From NCBI GenBank assembly GCA_963576565.1, contig OY755046.1:48292786-48356785 (forward strand): 64,000 bases of DNA. Reading direction: 5' to 3'. This document shows positions 11,231 to 24,830 of the stretch, one piece after another. The notes below the pieces were generated by a model. That model searched no databases and was not told the DNA's origin. It was given only the letters and a program-made list of their open reading frames with translations. Both the position numbers and the translations under genes were made by a program. The number at the start of each line of letters is the position of its first letter. Within the stretch, counting starts at the first letter, position 1. Source of the stretch: Aspidapion aeneum (lineage: Eukaryota > Arthropoda > Insecta > Coleoptera > Brentidae).

Positions 11231-11845
11231 AGGTATTCCTTGTAAAAATAATAGATATACCTAGGTACAGATTGGTACAGATTGGTACCTACCTATTGCA
11301 AGATTGATTATTTGAAGCCCAATAATTAACAATTGTTGAGATAAGGCCTGTTTAGACGGCCAATATAAGAGGTTGCCCTCCGACCTGCAGGCACAACGAA
11401 TATCATTGCACTGGCCCTCTCGATTATGTCGAAATTGATACGCTTTTAAACACTTTAAAAACAAATACAAAAAATTTAAGTGAGGTTATGTTGACTATGT
11501 TTACTTTGTTCTTTTTTGTTGGTTTCATAAGGGCACTCAAAAATCCTTGTTGCGATACAGTAACAAATAAAACCAAGTGACCACTATAAAACCATAATGA
11601 CGTATATAAATTTATTTAAATAATATTGTAAAGAGAAAATATTTATCTAGTCATTTTAGCAGTGTTTTTTAACAATAATTTTACTTTAATTTTGATTTAT
11701 GTAAACCAAACAGACTTTTTTAATGGTGAATAGTGTAAATGATTTTTTTTTAATTTTAAATATTTGTTATTTTGTTATCAAAAAACTATTAAAAAGCATT
11801 CTTGAGCTGGCGCGCTTGTTTTGAGAGCTTTTCAGAATACCTATA
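11231..11845. other. Unassigned AT-rich region
   Basis: No gene is seen. A short direct repeat of GTACAGATTG occurs near 11264-11285. Confidence 0.35.
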
Positions 11846-12094
11846 CTGCCGTCCTTAGTAAGACCCAACTATCTGCAAAAAAATCAAAAATGAGTTAGGA
11901 CCAAAAATGGCTTCAAATAGGTTACTTTCATCTGTTTTTTTAAGAAAAATACCAACATTTTTGTTCGGAAGTATTTTATTTCGAAAAACAAAAAAAAATA
12001 TTACTATGTACTCTTAGCAAGCATTTAAACTTTAAACTCGCTTTTCTCGAAATAAGTGAAAACGTAGATAGGTGGGTCTGACTAAGGACGGCAG
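11846..12094. mobile_element. Tc1/mariner-type MITE, 249 bp
   Basis: The ends are CTGCCGTCCTTAGTAAGACC and GGTCTGACTAAGGACGGCAG, inverted with one mismatch. Both sides are flanked by TATA (11842-11845 and 12095-12098), compatible with the TA target duplication of Tc1/mariner elements. The interior is AT-rich and non-coding. Confidence 0.7.
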
Positions 12095-13719
12095 TATAGA
12101 AGTACGGTTTCTGCTTTTGGTCAATCGGGATAGTGGTATTAACGTACCTCTCTCGACTTTTGTTTAAAGAAGTTATCCACCAACTTCTTCTTATTTTAGC
12201 TTTCTGCGCTTTTTTTCTCCTCATGACGAAATAGATGCCAGATACTACCACAAATGCTGCAACTGTAGTGGCAACGCGACTATCTAGGTTTAAAAACAAT
12301 GAATAATCGAGAAAATGCGATAATTGCCAAGTACACATGTATTGGCGTACGTCCAAAATACAATAGTCGTGGGAGCGCTGCACTTGTCAATTTGACTTCG
12401 GAACTTGGTGTACTTGCCAAGTATGCCTAAGTAACTTTAACACGGTATTATTAATGTGGTATTTGACTAGACGGTCGCCGTATTATTAAATTTGTTACCG
12501 CCTGCTTTAGCTCGCGTATCGGCATCGAACCTATAACTGAACTATATATTCGATGGTATCGGCCGCTTTATCGCATTGCATGTCCTAGTGACCTGAAACC
12601 CAACAAGGTATGCCAATGTCGGTTTCGCAACTCACCTAAATTCTCCTGACATTTCAGCGCCTTGATCACAGCTTGAATGCCCGCGCAATTTGCGAACGAC
12701 CTTGGCATCTCGGGATTAAAGCGTAGATTAAGGAGATTAATTGAAGACCTTGGTTCAAAAACCGGAAGAGTGCACTTTTAGGTACAGACAAGTCCAAATT
12801 TTCAAAAATAATTTTTGGTGTGATTTTTACAAAATATCAATTTTACAGTGGGCCATATTATAACAAATACCAATAATATCTATATTAGAACCAAAATTTG
12901 AGACCGTTGCAAATTTCTTTTCAAATTCAGACAGTTTCTTTTGATTTACCACAAATTTGAATTTTAGAACTTGGCCGGTTTTTGCTTCAAGGTCTTCAAT
13001 TGCTTTAAGCACAGCAAATATTTTCGTTTTAAACAAAGATTATAGAATATTTTTGATGACAAACAGTATTACAAGAAAAATATAGGAAGCAGTCATGAAA
13101 GGGAAACTGAGGAATTTTTTTACGACCAAATGATATCCAGAACCGTTTTATATAATAGGGATAAAGATAAAAGGATTTGATAAAGAGTCTGGGATGCTGT
13201 AAGCTCTCTTGATGTCATTTTTGTTGTCCCGGTTTAATTAAAAATTCATTTATGAAATTTAAGTTATAAAAAAACAACTAAAAACCTGATTCCTTTAAAT
13301 ACCTACGTATTTGCTTTGTCTAAAATAATTATTATAACTTGACACAACCGATTGAGGGATCACGTGTTTCGTGTGGGAGTCAAGAACGACCAAATCTGCA
13401 TGTGGTCAAACGGGTTGACATACTGAGCTTTGCAAAGAAAACAGGAATGCCCAATAAGCTACCTGGATATCAAATAGAAGTGCTGGGAGTGGTTCAAGGG
13501 ATAGACCTGAAGCTTTGCAAAAAGAGCCTGATATGATCTACTAGCCGGACTTATATCGTTTACTCGCCTCCTACTATGAGTGAATTATAAAAGAACGCAT
13601 TTCTGAAAATATTCTGGAACATAATAAAATGGTAGCCATAAACAAAGAATAAAAAGTTTAAGGTTGCCATGGATACCTGTTAAAGTAAAAGTGTCTGAAT
13701 GTGAGACATAGAAATCTGG
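12095..13719. other. Unassigned region
   Basis: Near 12325-12425 there are TACTTGGCAAGT-like stretches similar in style to the MITE at 55977-56275, but no matching ends. Frames at 12827-13036 (minus) and 13339-13536 (plus) begin at TTG rather than ATG and show no domain; they may be transposon remnants. Confidence 0.3.
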
Positions 13720-14420
13720 GGGCACGGCAAAGCCCCGCCAAGTTTGCGCAAACTGCAGTACCATCTTTTCTTGAAATATTTCAGCCCATAATTGATCTAA
13801 AACTCTACTTCGGAATGAGCTACGAAACTTAAACTTTGCACAGGCGTAGACCTTTATAGAGGTAAAAACCCCTTCGAGTTTCATGGAGTTCCATAAAGTA
13901 TATTAGTAGCTACGAAATTTCAAAAAACGTCGACATTGCCACTCACTCATGTATAGATCATCAAAATTCTATGCTATAAAGCGGAAATCCGGCAAACTGA
14001 TAGAAATTATCACCAGACCCTTGGCAAAAATCAAAGAACTGCAAATTTTTAATTCACTCCCCTCCCCTATACATGCAAAGTTATGTAAAAGTAACATTGC
14101 TCACTTCCAGAAACGCTAGAGAGCTGAGCTTTGGCAGACTGGTAGCGACTATGATAAAACTATAGAAAAAATTTTTAAAACTCCAAATTTTAATTTACTT
14201 TCCTCCCCTTTAAATATAAAGTTATGTAAAAGTAACATTGCCTACTTCCAGAGACGCTAGAGAGCTGAGCTTTGGAAGGCTAATAGGAACTATGATAAGA
14301 CCATGGGAATCAATTTTGTTTTAAACAATATTGCGCATATTTCACTACTTTTAAACTTAAATATTATCCAAATCCTTTAAAAAAGGAATGAAATCATAAC
14401 AAATCATTTCATGTAAAAAA
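13720..14420. repeat. Interspersed repeat R3, copy 1
   Basis: It starts around GCACGGCAAAGCCCCGCC, continues through CTCTACTTCGGAATGAGCTA, and contains two tandem units of about 125 bp with AAGTTATGTAAAAGTAACAT and ACGCTAGAGAGCTGAGCTTT. The same order occurs at 50698-51478. Both copies are followed by sequence with TTCATGTAAAA and AACTTGGCTTTACTTTTATC. The class is unknown. Confidence 0.65.
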
Positions 14421-14534
14421 GCCAAGTTGGAGAACTTGGCTTTACTTTTATCTCAATTCTTTTTACGGATAACCTTTTTCGCGTCCTAGGCATTTTTTGA
14501 CATGAAATGTTTTTGTTTAAATATTCTTTTCTAT

Positions 14535-14804
14535 AAATAAGTTTGAGCGTTTGGCCGTTTGATTATTAGTTCTCTTCGTGTAAATGTGAGAATTAAACAC
14601 AGAGCGTTTAACCAAGAAACGGCAAAAAATCATGAATTTTGATTGTTCTATTAAACGGTTATAACCCTGCTCCGGAGTTACAAATAAAGAACAATAAAAA
14701 TACGTGATTTTTTTACGTTTTTTTTTGTTAAACGATCTCTGTTTAATTGTCGCATTTAAACGAAGAGAACTAATAACCGAACGGTCGGCCGCTCAAATTT
14801 GTTT
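14535..14804. mobile_element. MITE with about 80-bp inverted repeats
   Basis: The left arm, beginning AAATAAGTTTGAGCG and containing GATTATTAGTTCTCTTCG, is mirrored by the right arm with CGAAGAGAACTAATAACC and ending CGCTCAAATTTGTTT. There is no coding capacity, and no clean target duplication was found. Confidence 0.65.
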
Positions 14805-15314
14805 AATGGTGTCTAAAACTTGATTTTTTTTAAATCGATTTTTATTGTCTTTGTATTTTGCTTTGGAAAGGTAAATTTTATAAGCCTAAAATGTGCGCAA
14901 AATGTGAAATACATCAAATTACCCGGCTAGTTACTAAAATTAATTTCATTTAATCAAAAACTCATTTGAGCAAATTTCCAGTAATGAAGTTCCCAAACGA
15001 CGAAAGTTATACTCTCATTATTGAACATTCCACGGCGAATCCCCGCTGATTTGACATTATTATAGCCAGGTTTATGAAATTCCCTGTCGCATTCAAATAG
15101 CTGATGTACTCCGGACTCGGGCACTCCCAATTGGAGCCCCTAAATCTTTAAGCCGACTACTAACTACGCGCTTCTTGCTAAGTAGGTACAGCTGATTTCA
15201 AAAAATGTGACGACTGGAAAACTCGTTTTTTTATTTTAAGCAGTAAACAAATATATTATATCAGGTTGACATTTACCTTTTACAGTAGTGTTATGACGTC
15301 GAATAAGAGGATTT
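14805..15314. other. Unassigned spacer
   Basis: AT-rich sequence up to the left end of the large Helitron-like element. No gene or repeat is recognised. Confidence 0.4.
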
Positions 15315-15382
15315 TAGCTCACACATATACTATACTATAGTAGTGTGAGCTATGGTGATCCTAATTTTTTCGAGAAAAAAAA

Positions 15383-18251
15383 GTCTGTCTGTCTGTATGT
15401 CTGTCTGTATGTCTGTATGTCTGTATGTCTGTATGTCTGTATGTCTATATGTCTGTATGTCTGTATGTCTGTATGTCTGTATGTCTGTATGTCTGTATGT
15501 CTGTATGTCTGTATGTCTGTATGTCTGTATGTCTGTATGTCTGTATGTCTGTATGTCTGTATGTCTGTATGTCTGTATGTCTGTATGTCTGTATGTCTGT
15601 ATGTCTGTATGTCTGTATGTCTGTATGTCTGTATGTCTGTATGTCTGTATGTCTGTATGTCTGTATGTCTGTATGTCTGTATGTCTGTATGTCTGTATGT
15701 CGGTATGTCGGTATGTCGGTATGTCTGTATGTCTGTATGTCTGTATGTCGGTATGTCTGTATGTCTGTATGTCTGTATGTCTGTATGTCTGTATGTCTGT
15801 ATGTCTGTATGTCTGTATGTCTGTATGTCTGTATGTCTGTATGTCTGTATGTCTGTATGTCTGTATGTCTGTATGTCTGTATGTCTGTATGTCTGTATGT
15901 CTGTATGTCTGTATGTCTGTATGTCTGTATGTCTGTATGTCTGTATGTCTGTATGTCTGTATGTCTGTATGTCTGTATGTCTGTATGTCTGTATGTCTGT
16001 ATGTCTGTATGTCTGTATGTCTGTATGTCTGTATGTCTGTATGTCTGTATGTCTGTATGTCTGTATGTCTGTATGTCTGTATGTCTGTATGTCTGTATGT
16101 CTGTATGTCTGTATGTCTGTATGTCTGTATGTCTGTATGTCTGTATGTCTGTATGTCTGTATGTCTGTATGTCTGTATGTCTGTATGTCTGTATGTCTGT
16201 ATGTCTGTATGTCTGTATGTCTGTATGTCTGTATGTCTGTATGTCTGTATGTCTGTATGTCTGTATGTCTGTATGTCTGTATGTCTGTATGTCTGTATGT
16301 CTGTATGTCTGTATGTCTGTATGTCTGTATGTCTGTATGTCTGTATGTCTGTATGTCTGTATGTCTGTATGTCTGTATGTCTGTATGTCTGTATGTCTGT
16401 ATGTCTGTATGTCTGTATGTCTGTATGTCTGTATGTCTGTATGTCTGTATGTCTGTATGTCTGTATGTCTGTATGTCTGTATGTCTGTATGTCTGTATGT
16501 CTGTATGTCTGTATGTCTGTATGTCTGTATGTCTGTATGTCTGTATGTCTGTATGTCTGTATGTCTGTATGTCTGTATGTCTGTATGTCTGTATGTCTGT
16601 ATGTCTGTATGTCTGTATGTCTGTATGTCTGTATGTCTGTATGTCTGTATGTCTGTATGTCTGTATGTCTGTATGTCTGTATGTCTGTATGTCTGTATGT
16701 CTGTATGTCTGTATGTCTGTATGTCTGTATGTCTGTATGTCTGTATGTCTGTATGTCTGTATGTCTGTATGTCTGTATGTCTGTATGTCTGTATGTCTGT
16801 ATGTCTGTATGTCTGTATGTCTGTATGTCGGTATGTCGGTATGTCTGTATGTCTGTATGTCTGTATGTCTGTATGTCTGTATGTCTGTATGTCTGTATGT
16901 CTGTATGTCTGTATGTCTGTATGTCTGTATGTCTGTATGTCTGTATGTCTGTATGTCTGTATGTCTGTATGTCTGTATGTCTGTATGTCTGTATGTCTGT
17001 ATGTCTGTATGTCTGTATGTCTGTATGTCTGTATGTCTGTATGTCTGTATGTCTGTATGTCTGTATGTCTGTATGTCTGTATGTCTGTATGTCTGTATGT
17101 CTGTATGTCTGTATGTCTGTATGTCTGTATGTCTGTATGTCTGTATGTCTGTATGTCTGTATGTCTGTATGTCTGTATGTCTGTATGTCTGTATGTCTGT
17201 ATGTCTGTATGTCTGTATGTCTGTATGTCTGTATGTCTGTATGTCTGTATGTCTGTATGTCTGTATGTCTGTATGTCTGTATGTCTGTATGTCTGTATGT
17301 CTGTATGTCTGTATGTCTGTATGTCTGTATGTCTGTATGTCTGTATGTCTGTATGTCTGTATGTCTGTATGTCTGTATGTCTGTATGTCTGTATGTCTGT
17401 ATGTCTGTATGTCTGTATGTCTGTATGTCTGTATGTCTGTATGTCTGTATGTCTGTATGTCTGTATGTCTGTATGTCTGTATGTCTGTATGTCTGTATGT
17501 CTGTATGTCTGTATGTCTGTATGTCTGTATGTCTGTATGTCTGTATGTCTGTATGTCTGTATGTCTGTATGTCTGTATGTCTGTATGTCTGTATGTCTGT
17601 ATGTCTGTATGTCTGTATGTCTGTATGTCTGTATGTCTGTATGTCTGTATGTCTGTATGTCTGTATGTCTGTATGTCTGTATGTCTGTATGTCTGTATGT
17701 CTGTATGTCTGTATGTCTGTATGTCTGTATGTCTGTATGTCTGTATGTCTGTATGTCTGTATGTCTGTATGTCTGTATGTCTGTATGTCTGTATGTCTGT
17801 ATGTCTGTTTGTCTGTATGTCTGTATGTCTGTATGTCTGTATGTCTGTATGTCTGTATGTCTGTATGTCTGTATGTCTGTATGTCTGTATGTCTGTATGT
17901 CTGTATGTCTGTATGTCTGTATGTCTGTATGTCTGTATGTCTGTATGTCTGTATGTCTGTATGTCTGTATGTCTGTATGTCTGTATGTCTGTATGTCTGT
18001 ATGTCTGTATGTCTGTATGTCTGTATGTCTGTATGTCTGTATGTCTGTATGTATGCATGTCTGTATGTCTGTATGTCTGTATGTCTGTATGTCTGTATGT
18101 CTGTATGTCTGTATGTCTGTATGTCTGTATGTCTGTATGTCTGTATGTCTGTATGTCTGTATGTCTGTATGTCTGTATGTCTGTATGTCTGTATGTCTGT
18201 ATGTCTGTATGTCTGTATGTCTGTATGTCTGTATGTCTGTATGTATGCATG
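15383..18251 (+). repeat. GTCTGTAT microsatellite array, left part (about 358 units)
   Basis: About 2.87 kb of nearly perfect 8-bp units. It begins with a few GTCT-only units, then settles to GTCTGTAT. Rare variants include GTCGGTAT at about 15698-15750 and 16828-16842, GTCTGTTT near 17810, and GTATGCATG at about 18051-18059 and again at the LTR junction. Because 8 is not a multiple of 3 and the unit has no stop codon in any frame, all six frames stay open, giving spurious frames of 940-990 codons. Confidence 0.98.
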
Positions 18252-19525
18252 TGTAACAAAACGGGATTTGAGCATAAATGGTATTTTTGCCATTTATAAG
18301 TTTTTAAAGATTTTTAATTAAATATTGTTTTGACATCAACAAGCATTAATTATATGCAAGACTAGGTTAAGATTAAGTAAAATTTATGGCAACTCGGCGA
18401 CTTGTTTTTAGGCATGTTTTCAGGTTCGCTGTATTTTAATAAAAGTTGTATTCGGCTAATATGTCCTTTGAGCCACTAACATCAAAATAATTCTTATTTT
18501 GTAACTGGAAACAAATTTTAAACTATTTTCAATTAAAAAAAAACACACTGTATAATTTTACTTTCTAACGGGTTTTTCAGTCTGGCTTGCATTGCTATTT
18601 CGTCTCTTAGTGGAGCGCTTAAAGCGCAGTCTATTTCTTTCTCGCCAAAGCGAAAGGGAGTAGAATTCTAGCCAATCAACGCCAAGATATTTGTCCCTTC
18701 AAGCGCAGGGTCGCTTTAACTGAGACGGGAAACTTTCGAAAGTCGTCAGGGAGTTTACTTTTTAGTTTGCCTTTGCCTAGTACGGTACACTTTCATTAAC
18801 ACTTCTTAAGGGGGGGTTTTATTTCAACTGGGGAAATTTATCAATTATTTTAACATTGTATAAAACTGTTAACTTTAATATTCATAAATATTTTGGTCTT
18901 TTCTTTTAGAGTTTATTGATTGTAAAGTCATTAATTATTACTGTTTCCAGTGTTTTGAAATAATGTGTTTAACTGTTTTATGGTTTTTTATCAACAAAAT
19001 ACAAACCATTCGTTGCCCTAAAATCGGCATTTTTAATTAATAACATATCCCAAACCTAAACAGTAATATTAAGTAAATTAAACAGTTGATTGAATAGTTT
19101 CACTCATTCAATCAACGTTTAAGATGTTGATAAATATATATATTTACAACAAATATATAAAAGGTTTATAAAACCTAAAAGTTTAAGAAGTGTAAATATT
19201 TGAATATAAAAGTTCAATGATAGTAAAAATTTGATATTTAAATAATAAATATTAGAAGTGAAAGTGTGAAGCTGCAAGAAGAAAATTGAAAAGGTATGTA
19301 TGATTTCCTACATTGGTTATACATTTGAGAAAAACGTTTATAGCATACTTTTCCTCCAAGAACCGCCAAATTCCCTTTCGAGATCGTGTAAATTTAATAA
19401 CATATAGTAACGTTTAATCTTTTTATAATTTATATAAGTTGTAGCCTAAGTTGGTAGCTTACAACATTTAAGCCTTGGCCACTTAAGGTGACAGTACCAC
19501 TGTCACACGCCAGGCCCCTAATACA
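18252..19525 (+). repeat. 5' LTR of the LARD
   Basis: By my line-by-line comparison with 33613-34885, the two differ by one substitution (18888), one extra C (about 19511) and two substitutions in the last few bases (TAATACA against GTTACA). That is over 99.5% identity and suggests recent insertion. Internally it has a hairpin-like pair (GCGCTTAAAGCGC near 18614) and a good splice donor AAGGTATGTA at 19291-19300. Promoter and polyadenylation sites are not assigned, though AATAAA-like words are present. Confidence 0.92.
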
Positions 19526-19528
19526 AAG

Positions 19529-19543
19529 TGGTGTCAGTAGTTC
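19529..19543 (+). promoter_or_regulatory. Primer binding site, probably tRNA-Leu
   Basis: TGGTGTCAG starts three bases after the LTR. TGG complements the tRNA CCA end, and GTGTCAG complements the ...CTGACA acceptor end found in insect tRNA-Leu. The following bases (TAGTTC) match less well from memory, so the tRNA identity is probable rather than certain. Confidence 0.65.
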
Positions 19544-22500
19544 AGGGTAATTTAGTTTTTGGAAAATTTGTGAAAAAATTTTGGAAAATTTGGGAAAAAT
19601 TTTGAAAAATTTGTGAAAATTTTATGTTGAAAGTTTGAGAAAAACTCAGTAGTACTTTAGTTAACCCATTGGTAGTATTTTGTTGGAAAAACTAAAGGAA
19701 ATTTTTGTAAAATTGTTCGTTTTAAAAGAAATAGTCTTGTCTAGTTTTTGAAAACCAAAACTAATTTGTTGGAAGATGTGCCATAACTGTTTTTCGTTGT
19801 TTAATTTACTAACGTTATAATCTGTGTTGCAATTATTTTATGAATTTTTTAATATTTTTGAATATTTTTTGTCCTTGAAACAGTAAATACAAGGAAAATG
19901 TCAATGTCATGACAATTTTTCTATTGATATATGATCACTTTAAATTTTTAAAAGATAAATTGGTAGAATATTTTTTATTGAAAAGTTAAGTTTAAATACT
20001 ATCCAAATATGCCAGCAAATAAAATGCTCTCCATTTCTATCTGGAGGACGGATTCTCCAGCATGCGAAAGGATCAACCTTTTGCCTTAATAAAGCTTTAC
20101 TGAACTCTAGATTTGAGTTATAACTCCAAAACTCGTTGGTAAACTTTAACATTGTTCCATCAAAACATTATTTAAACAAAATGGATAAAATAGTCCATTA
20201 TTTTGTCTTAATTGTAGCACAGTGTTGTTAAAATAAAGTCTCATTAAACTTATCATTCTCTTGCCATTAAAAGCCTATTTTGTCTTTCTAGCTGAATTTT
20301 TTTTAAGAATCTTTTATTAAAAACATAAAAAAGGAGTCCATTGCAACTCTTTATTTTTGATTAGTTGGCTGAAACAATAATTGCCAACCCTTCCTCTGAC
20401 AAACCACTGATTTTTTTTGAAGACACCCGTCAAATATAACTAAGGGAGGATATATTTTTTTTAATTTTATTGCATTAATAACAGTTTTTTTTGTTTTTTT
20501 GAACCATTAAACCTTTTTTATTAATATTTAATAACATTTTTTGTTTAAATAATACAAAAATTTATGTTAAGTCATTATAACATTGTTTTTATAAGTATTT
20601 TTCTTCGTAGATATCGATATTTTCACCTTAATTTTGGTTTTATTCTTTGTTTAATAGCTAAAATTTCATTTGGCAAAAAGTACCTAAACCAAATTATTTG
20701 ACCATCTAAGTATCCAAAATGGTGTAATTAAGTAATCTCAAGTAATTTTCCATTGATATTGCATCATAACTTTAAAATTTATAATTTCTAACTACTTTTT
20801 CCATGCAAGCGTGGGTAGCATACCTCTGCTATAGTCTATTTGCAATCATTATGGAAATTTCATCTCTCATTTGTTTGTGCTACAGGACATTGTAAAGTAT
20901 CTGGTCAGGATAAACTCAAAAAACAGACCTAGCTACTAGCAATATATTGTATAGAATATGTGATAGATGTTTTTTTTGTCATTTTGTAATTTTTGTACTC
21001 TCTATATCATACATATATGATTGAGATTTACCACAAGTTCAAACCAATGAACCACGAAGTATTTTCAAATTTTATATTTTTATATATCCAGATTTTGAAA
21101 ATGTATTTTTTTTCCAAACTACACACAAGTTTCTTTTTGGAAAATAAACATGACTAACTGATTTCTTTGTATCTCAGTAACAACTTTGTCGATTATGAGA
21201 AATTTCTTTATTATAAGGTCCACAAGTAAATCTTTCAAAATTTAAAAAAAAAGCACTAAATTGTTAAAACCATGGACTAAATAAATGTAGCCACAGCAAA
21301 TATCGATTCTATTCAAATATTATCAAATTAAAAATAAAAATTTACGTTTTATGTTACAAAACATAGCATTCAAACATAGCATTCTTTAAAACGACGTACC
21401 TGTCGCACTATTTTTGCTTTATAATTTTCTTATTAAAGTACGTATTATTCTTTTCATAAAAGAAAAATTTGATTTTTTTTCTTAAGTTGGATATTATCAG
21501 CACTATCTGCAAATTCACAGCTTTTTAGTAAAGTGAGGTAAATGTAAAAATCTCCTGTATATTTTTTTGGTTTTTTGGAGAGAGACTTTATTTTATTTAT
21601 TTTCTTTCACTAACATGTAGGTAATCAAGTGGATTTCGTTTCATAATATTTTTAATTAAATCAAAAGTATATTGTCGTTTATTATCGTAAGTTATTGTCA
21701 AGCCATTTTTGCAAAATGGTATACCTAATTAAATATTATGAAATGGAAAAACCTATGTAGAACCCTTCATTCAATTTTCTATGATTCAGGTAAAGCCAAC
21801 TGGATGGTCCGAACAAAAACTTTCGGGTTTTTGTTTGTAAAGTCGTAAACTAATTTATCGTCTCTTCTTAATTAGTATGTAGATTTTGGGAAAAATCACA
21901 ATAAAATTATTTTTGCTTTATTTTGTCATTATCTTTGCCCTTAAAGGAATTAATCCGCTACATGCGAAGTAATTAGGTAATTAACTATTTATGTTAATAA
22001 ATGAACTCATCACACTTAAATATCTTATTAAATATTAACACCTTTGAAATTAAAACCTAAAACGACTTATTACCAAATGGATCATTCTGAGTTAAAACCA
22101 TGATGTAGAAAGAGAAAAATGATTAGGGAGTTTGATAAAAACCTCATATTATGAAAAAAAAGTACTGATCTTTGTCAACATTAAAATTTGGTACATGTCT
22201 AACTTTGAAGACCTATTTTTTTCGAAAAAAAGATCTAAAGTTATATCCTAAGAAAGGATATTAAGAAAATTCGACCTTTTTTAAAACAAAGCAATAAAAT
22301 AACCACCTTTAGCGAAAAATGTACGTTATTTTTCATATTTTCAAAAATCAAAACGTTAACCTAACAGAAAACTAAACCTTTTTTGTAGAAAAAATAAAAA
22401 TGGCATCCATATCGGTTTACTAGTTACCATCTTAAAACACAACTTAGCCTATTTAGAGAGAGTTTCATCCTATTTTTTTATTCGTATGTCATTGTATTGA

Positions 22501-22934
22501 ATAATAACTTTACTGAAAAGATAAATAAATTATCCACCAATTTACTTAAAAGTCAAAACACGTTGGCTAAACTTAAGAAAGGACTATATTACCTATTGAG
22601 AACTGCCCACAAGCGTTTATCTCAGTACATATTTTAGATCGAGTCAAAATTTTTATTTATAAAGTCCTTTATTTTATCATCTGTATTTTACACTAAAATG
22701 CCACCAGGGGGAGCAATGATTGACATTAAACAATTAAACATTATTTGTTATAAACTACCACTAGTTTTATTGTCTAATAACAAGAGTGAAAATCTCATTT
22801 TTCTGTGCATAATGTGTGTGAATTTTTTGACAGTAATTTTTGAGTTAGGTATTTATTCGCACGGTAATTAAACAAGTTTTGCATTGGTAATTTTAACAGT
22901 ACATTCATTACCTTTTACAAAGAATGGTGCTATC

Positions 22935-23040
22935 TATCTATTTATTTAGCCTTCTTCGATCCATCTTTGGATATAGGCCTCCTTCAATATCTTCCACTCT
23001 TTCCTGTATGACGCCGTGTTCATCCATCTAGTTCCCGCAT
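22935..23040 (-). pseudogene. LINE C-terminal scrap inside the LARD
   Basis: Read on the minus strand it gives TRWMNTASYRKEWKIL followed by EAYIQRWIEE and a stop, then a short TAGATAGATAG run. This is the end of an insect non-LTR retrotransposon protein, the same family as 46556-46684. Only the 3' extremity is present. Confidence 0.6.
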
Positions 23041-24727
23041 GTTTCTTCAAATCGTGCGCGCATCTCATTTGTAGTCTTCCACTACCTCTTTTATTTTCCC
23101 AAGGTATTCAGTTTACAATACATTTGTTTGACAGAGAGACAATCGATTTAACAAATGTATTGGTGCTATCGACTATGTCTTAAATGAAATAATATTTTGT
23201 AAAGCCATACAGTAATTTTTGGAAAAAAAAACATAATCTCATAGCATTTTCATTGCATAAGGCTAAAGAAAGCCACAAATCAATGTCCTAACACAGTAAA
23301 GGTTTTTCGTAACCGTTTTTGCTTGTTTTACAATGATAATTTGTTGTCACTATAGTTGGTGACAGTGAAATCGGATTGATTAGTTTGAAGCTAGAAGATA
23401 TTTTCTTGCAATTTTTATTAAAAAGACCAAGTTTATAGGTCCTGTCCATGTCTTTATGACTATATAGGTACATTATTGATTTTTATTAAAAGATATACAA
23501 ATTAAGTAGAATGTTTTAAATAACTAAAAATATAAACAATTTAAATAAATAAATTCGATAAGATCAAAGTACCATGTTTGATGTAATATATAGGTTTACA
23601 CCAAAACACCAGATAACCTAAAAGATTGCTTAGCAGTTCCTTTTCCATACTATATAAGAGAAGTACTAATAATTGTTTCTAAAATTTAACCAAAGATAAT
23701 GGTAAATCAATCTATTTTTCTAAAATTTGACTTGACCTTTGAAATTGGATAAAGGTATTTGATATTTTTCCTAAAATAAAAACTCGCGTATTTTGAGTTA
23801 GTAATAATTTTATACATAATCTTAAAAATAATATTATTTAACATAAATAATAATTATTAAAATAAATATATCATAATTCCCATTTAATAATTAAAGACTG
23901 GTTAAAGAGAAAACGCAATATGGAAATATGGAAATTTAGGTTATACATAACCAATAAGCTAACTTAATTATAAAATTAATTAAAATCAAACAACAAAAGT
24001 AAAACGAGACAAATTAGTTGGACTTAGTTAGTAATAAAGTCTATTGCTTCAAGCAAATAAACTATTTTGAAAAACTAAATCAACTTTTGAAAATTATAGC
24101 AAATACCGTTGAAAAAAAATACCCTGTATATTTGCTTGAATCAATTTAAGTATGGTAAAACTTTTTTCATATTTTTTTTTATTATTGAACTGTATTTAAT
24201 TTTTAAAAACCGTTAAATATTTTTTAAAATTTTGACCTATCATTTCGAAGTTAAAACGTCTTGGCCCATAAATCAATTTACAGGCTATAAAAGTATTTCA
24301 GACCACTTGAGTCTATATGAAACAAAGATATACTGGTAAAATACATGGTCACAATATTTTATACCTACTTTCTAAAAAGGGCCTTTCTTCTTTTCATTTA
24401 AGTGTACAAAGAAATGGTTTGGAATTTTTTAAAAATAAACACACATCTGGGAAAAAACCTTTCGTAGCCTACTTCGTTAGTCTGTACAAATAACAGTGGC
24501 GTATCGGAATTTTATTTGGGGAAGGAAATATTATAATAAATATTGCATAAAACTATTTTGCATATTGTGCAGACCAGTGTATTATGTGTGTCCAAAACAA
24601 ATATATTTTAACATTTGGGAGGGAAATTTCACTTTTTTTTACCCTCCTGTAGATCCGCGTCTGACGCATCTATTCACATTTAACTTTACGGTATCTATCA
24701 ATTAAACTATGATATTATATTTATAGA

Positions 24728-24830
24728 TCAAACAAGCTTTCGTGAAAAAAAAGTTTTGTTTCTCTCATACTTTTCCGTGGGTAACATGAAACCCGGGTTT
24801 GTTTTTTCATTCACGGGTACTATTAAATTA
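24728..24830 (+). repeat. Short internally deleted R2 scrap
   Basis: The ends of the R2 unit are joined with the middle missing: ACAAGCTTTCGTG, then TTTCTCTCATACTTTTCCGT and GGGTAACATGAAAC, then TTCATTCACGGGTACTATTA. It lies inside the LARD interior. Confidence 0.45.

Noticed and set aside
11976..12383. 135-residue minus-strand frame
   Set aside because: About a third of it lies in a MITE and no domain or splice logic supports it.
15330..18321. Open frames of 943-989 codons with IQTYRHTD or CLYVCMSV repeats
   Set aside because: They are products of the 8-bp microsatellite, which has no stop in any frame on either strand.
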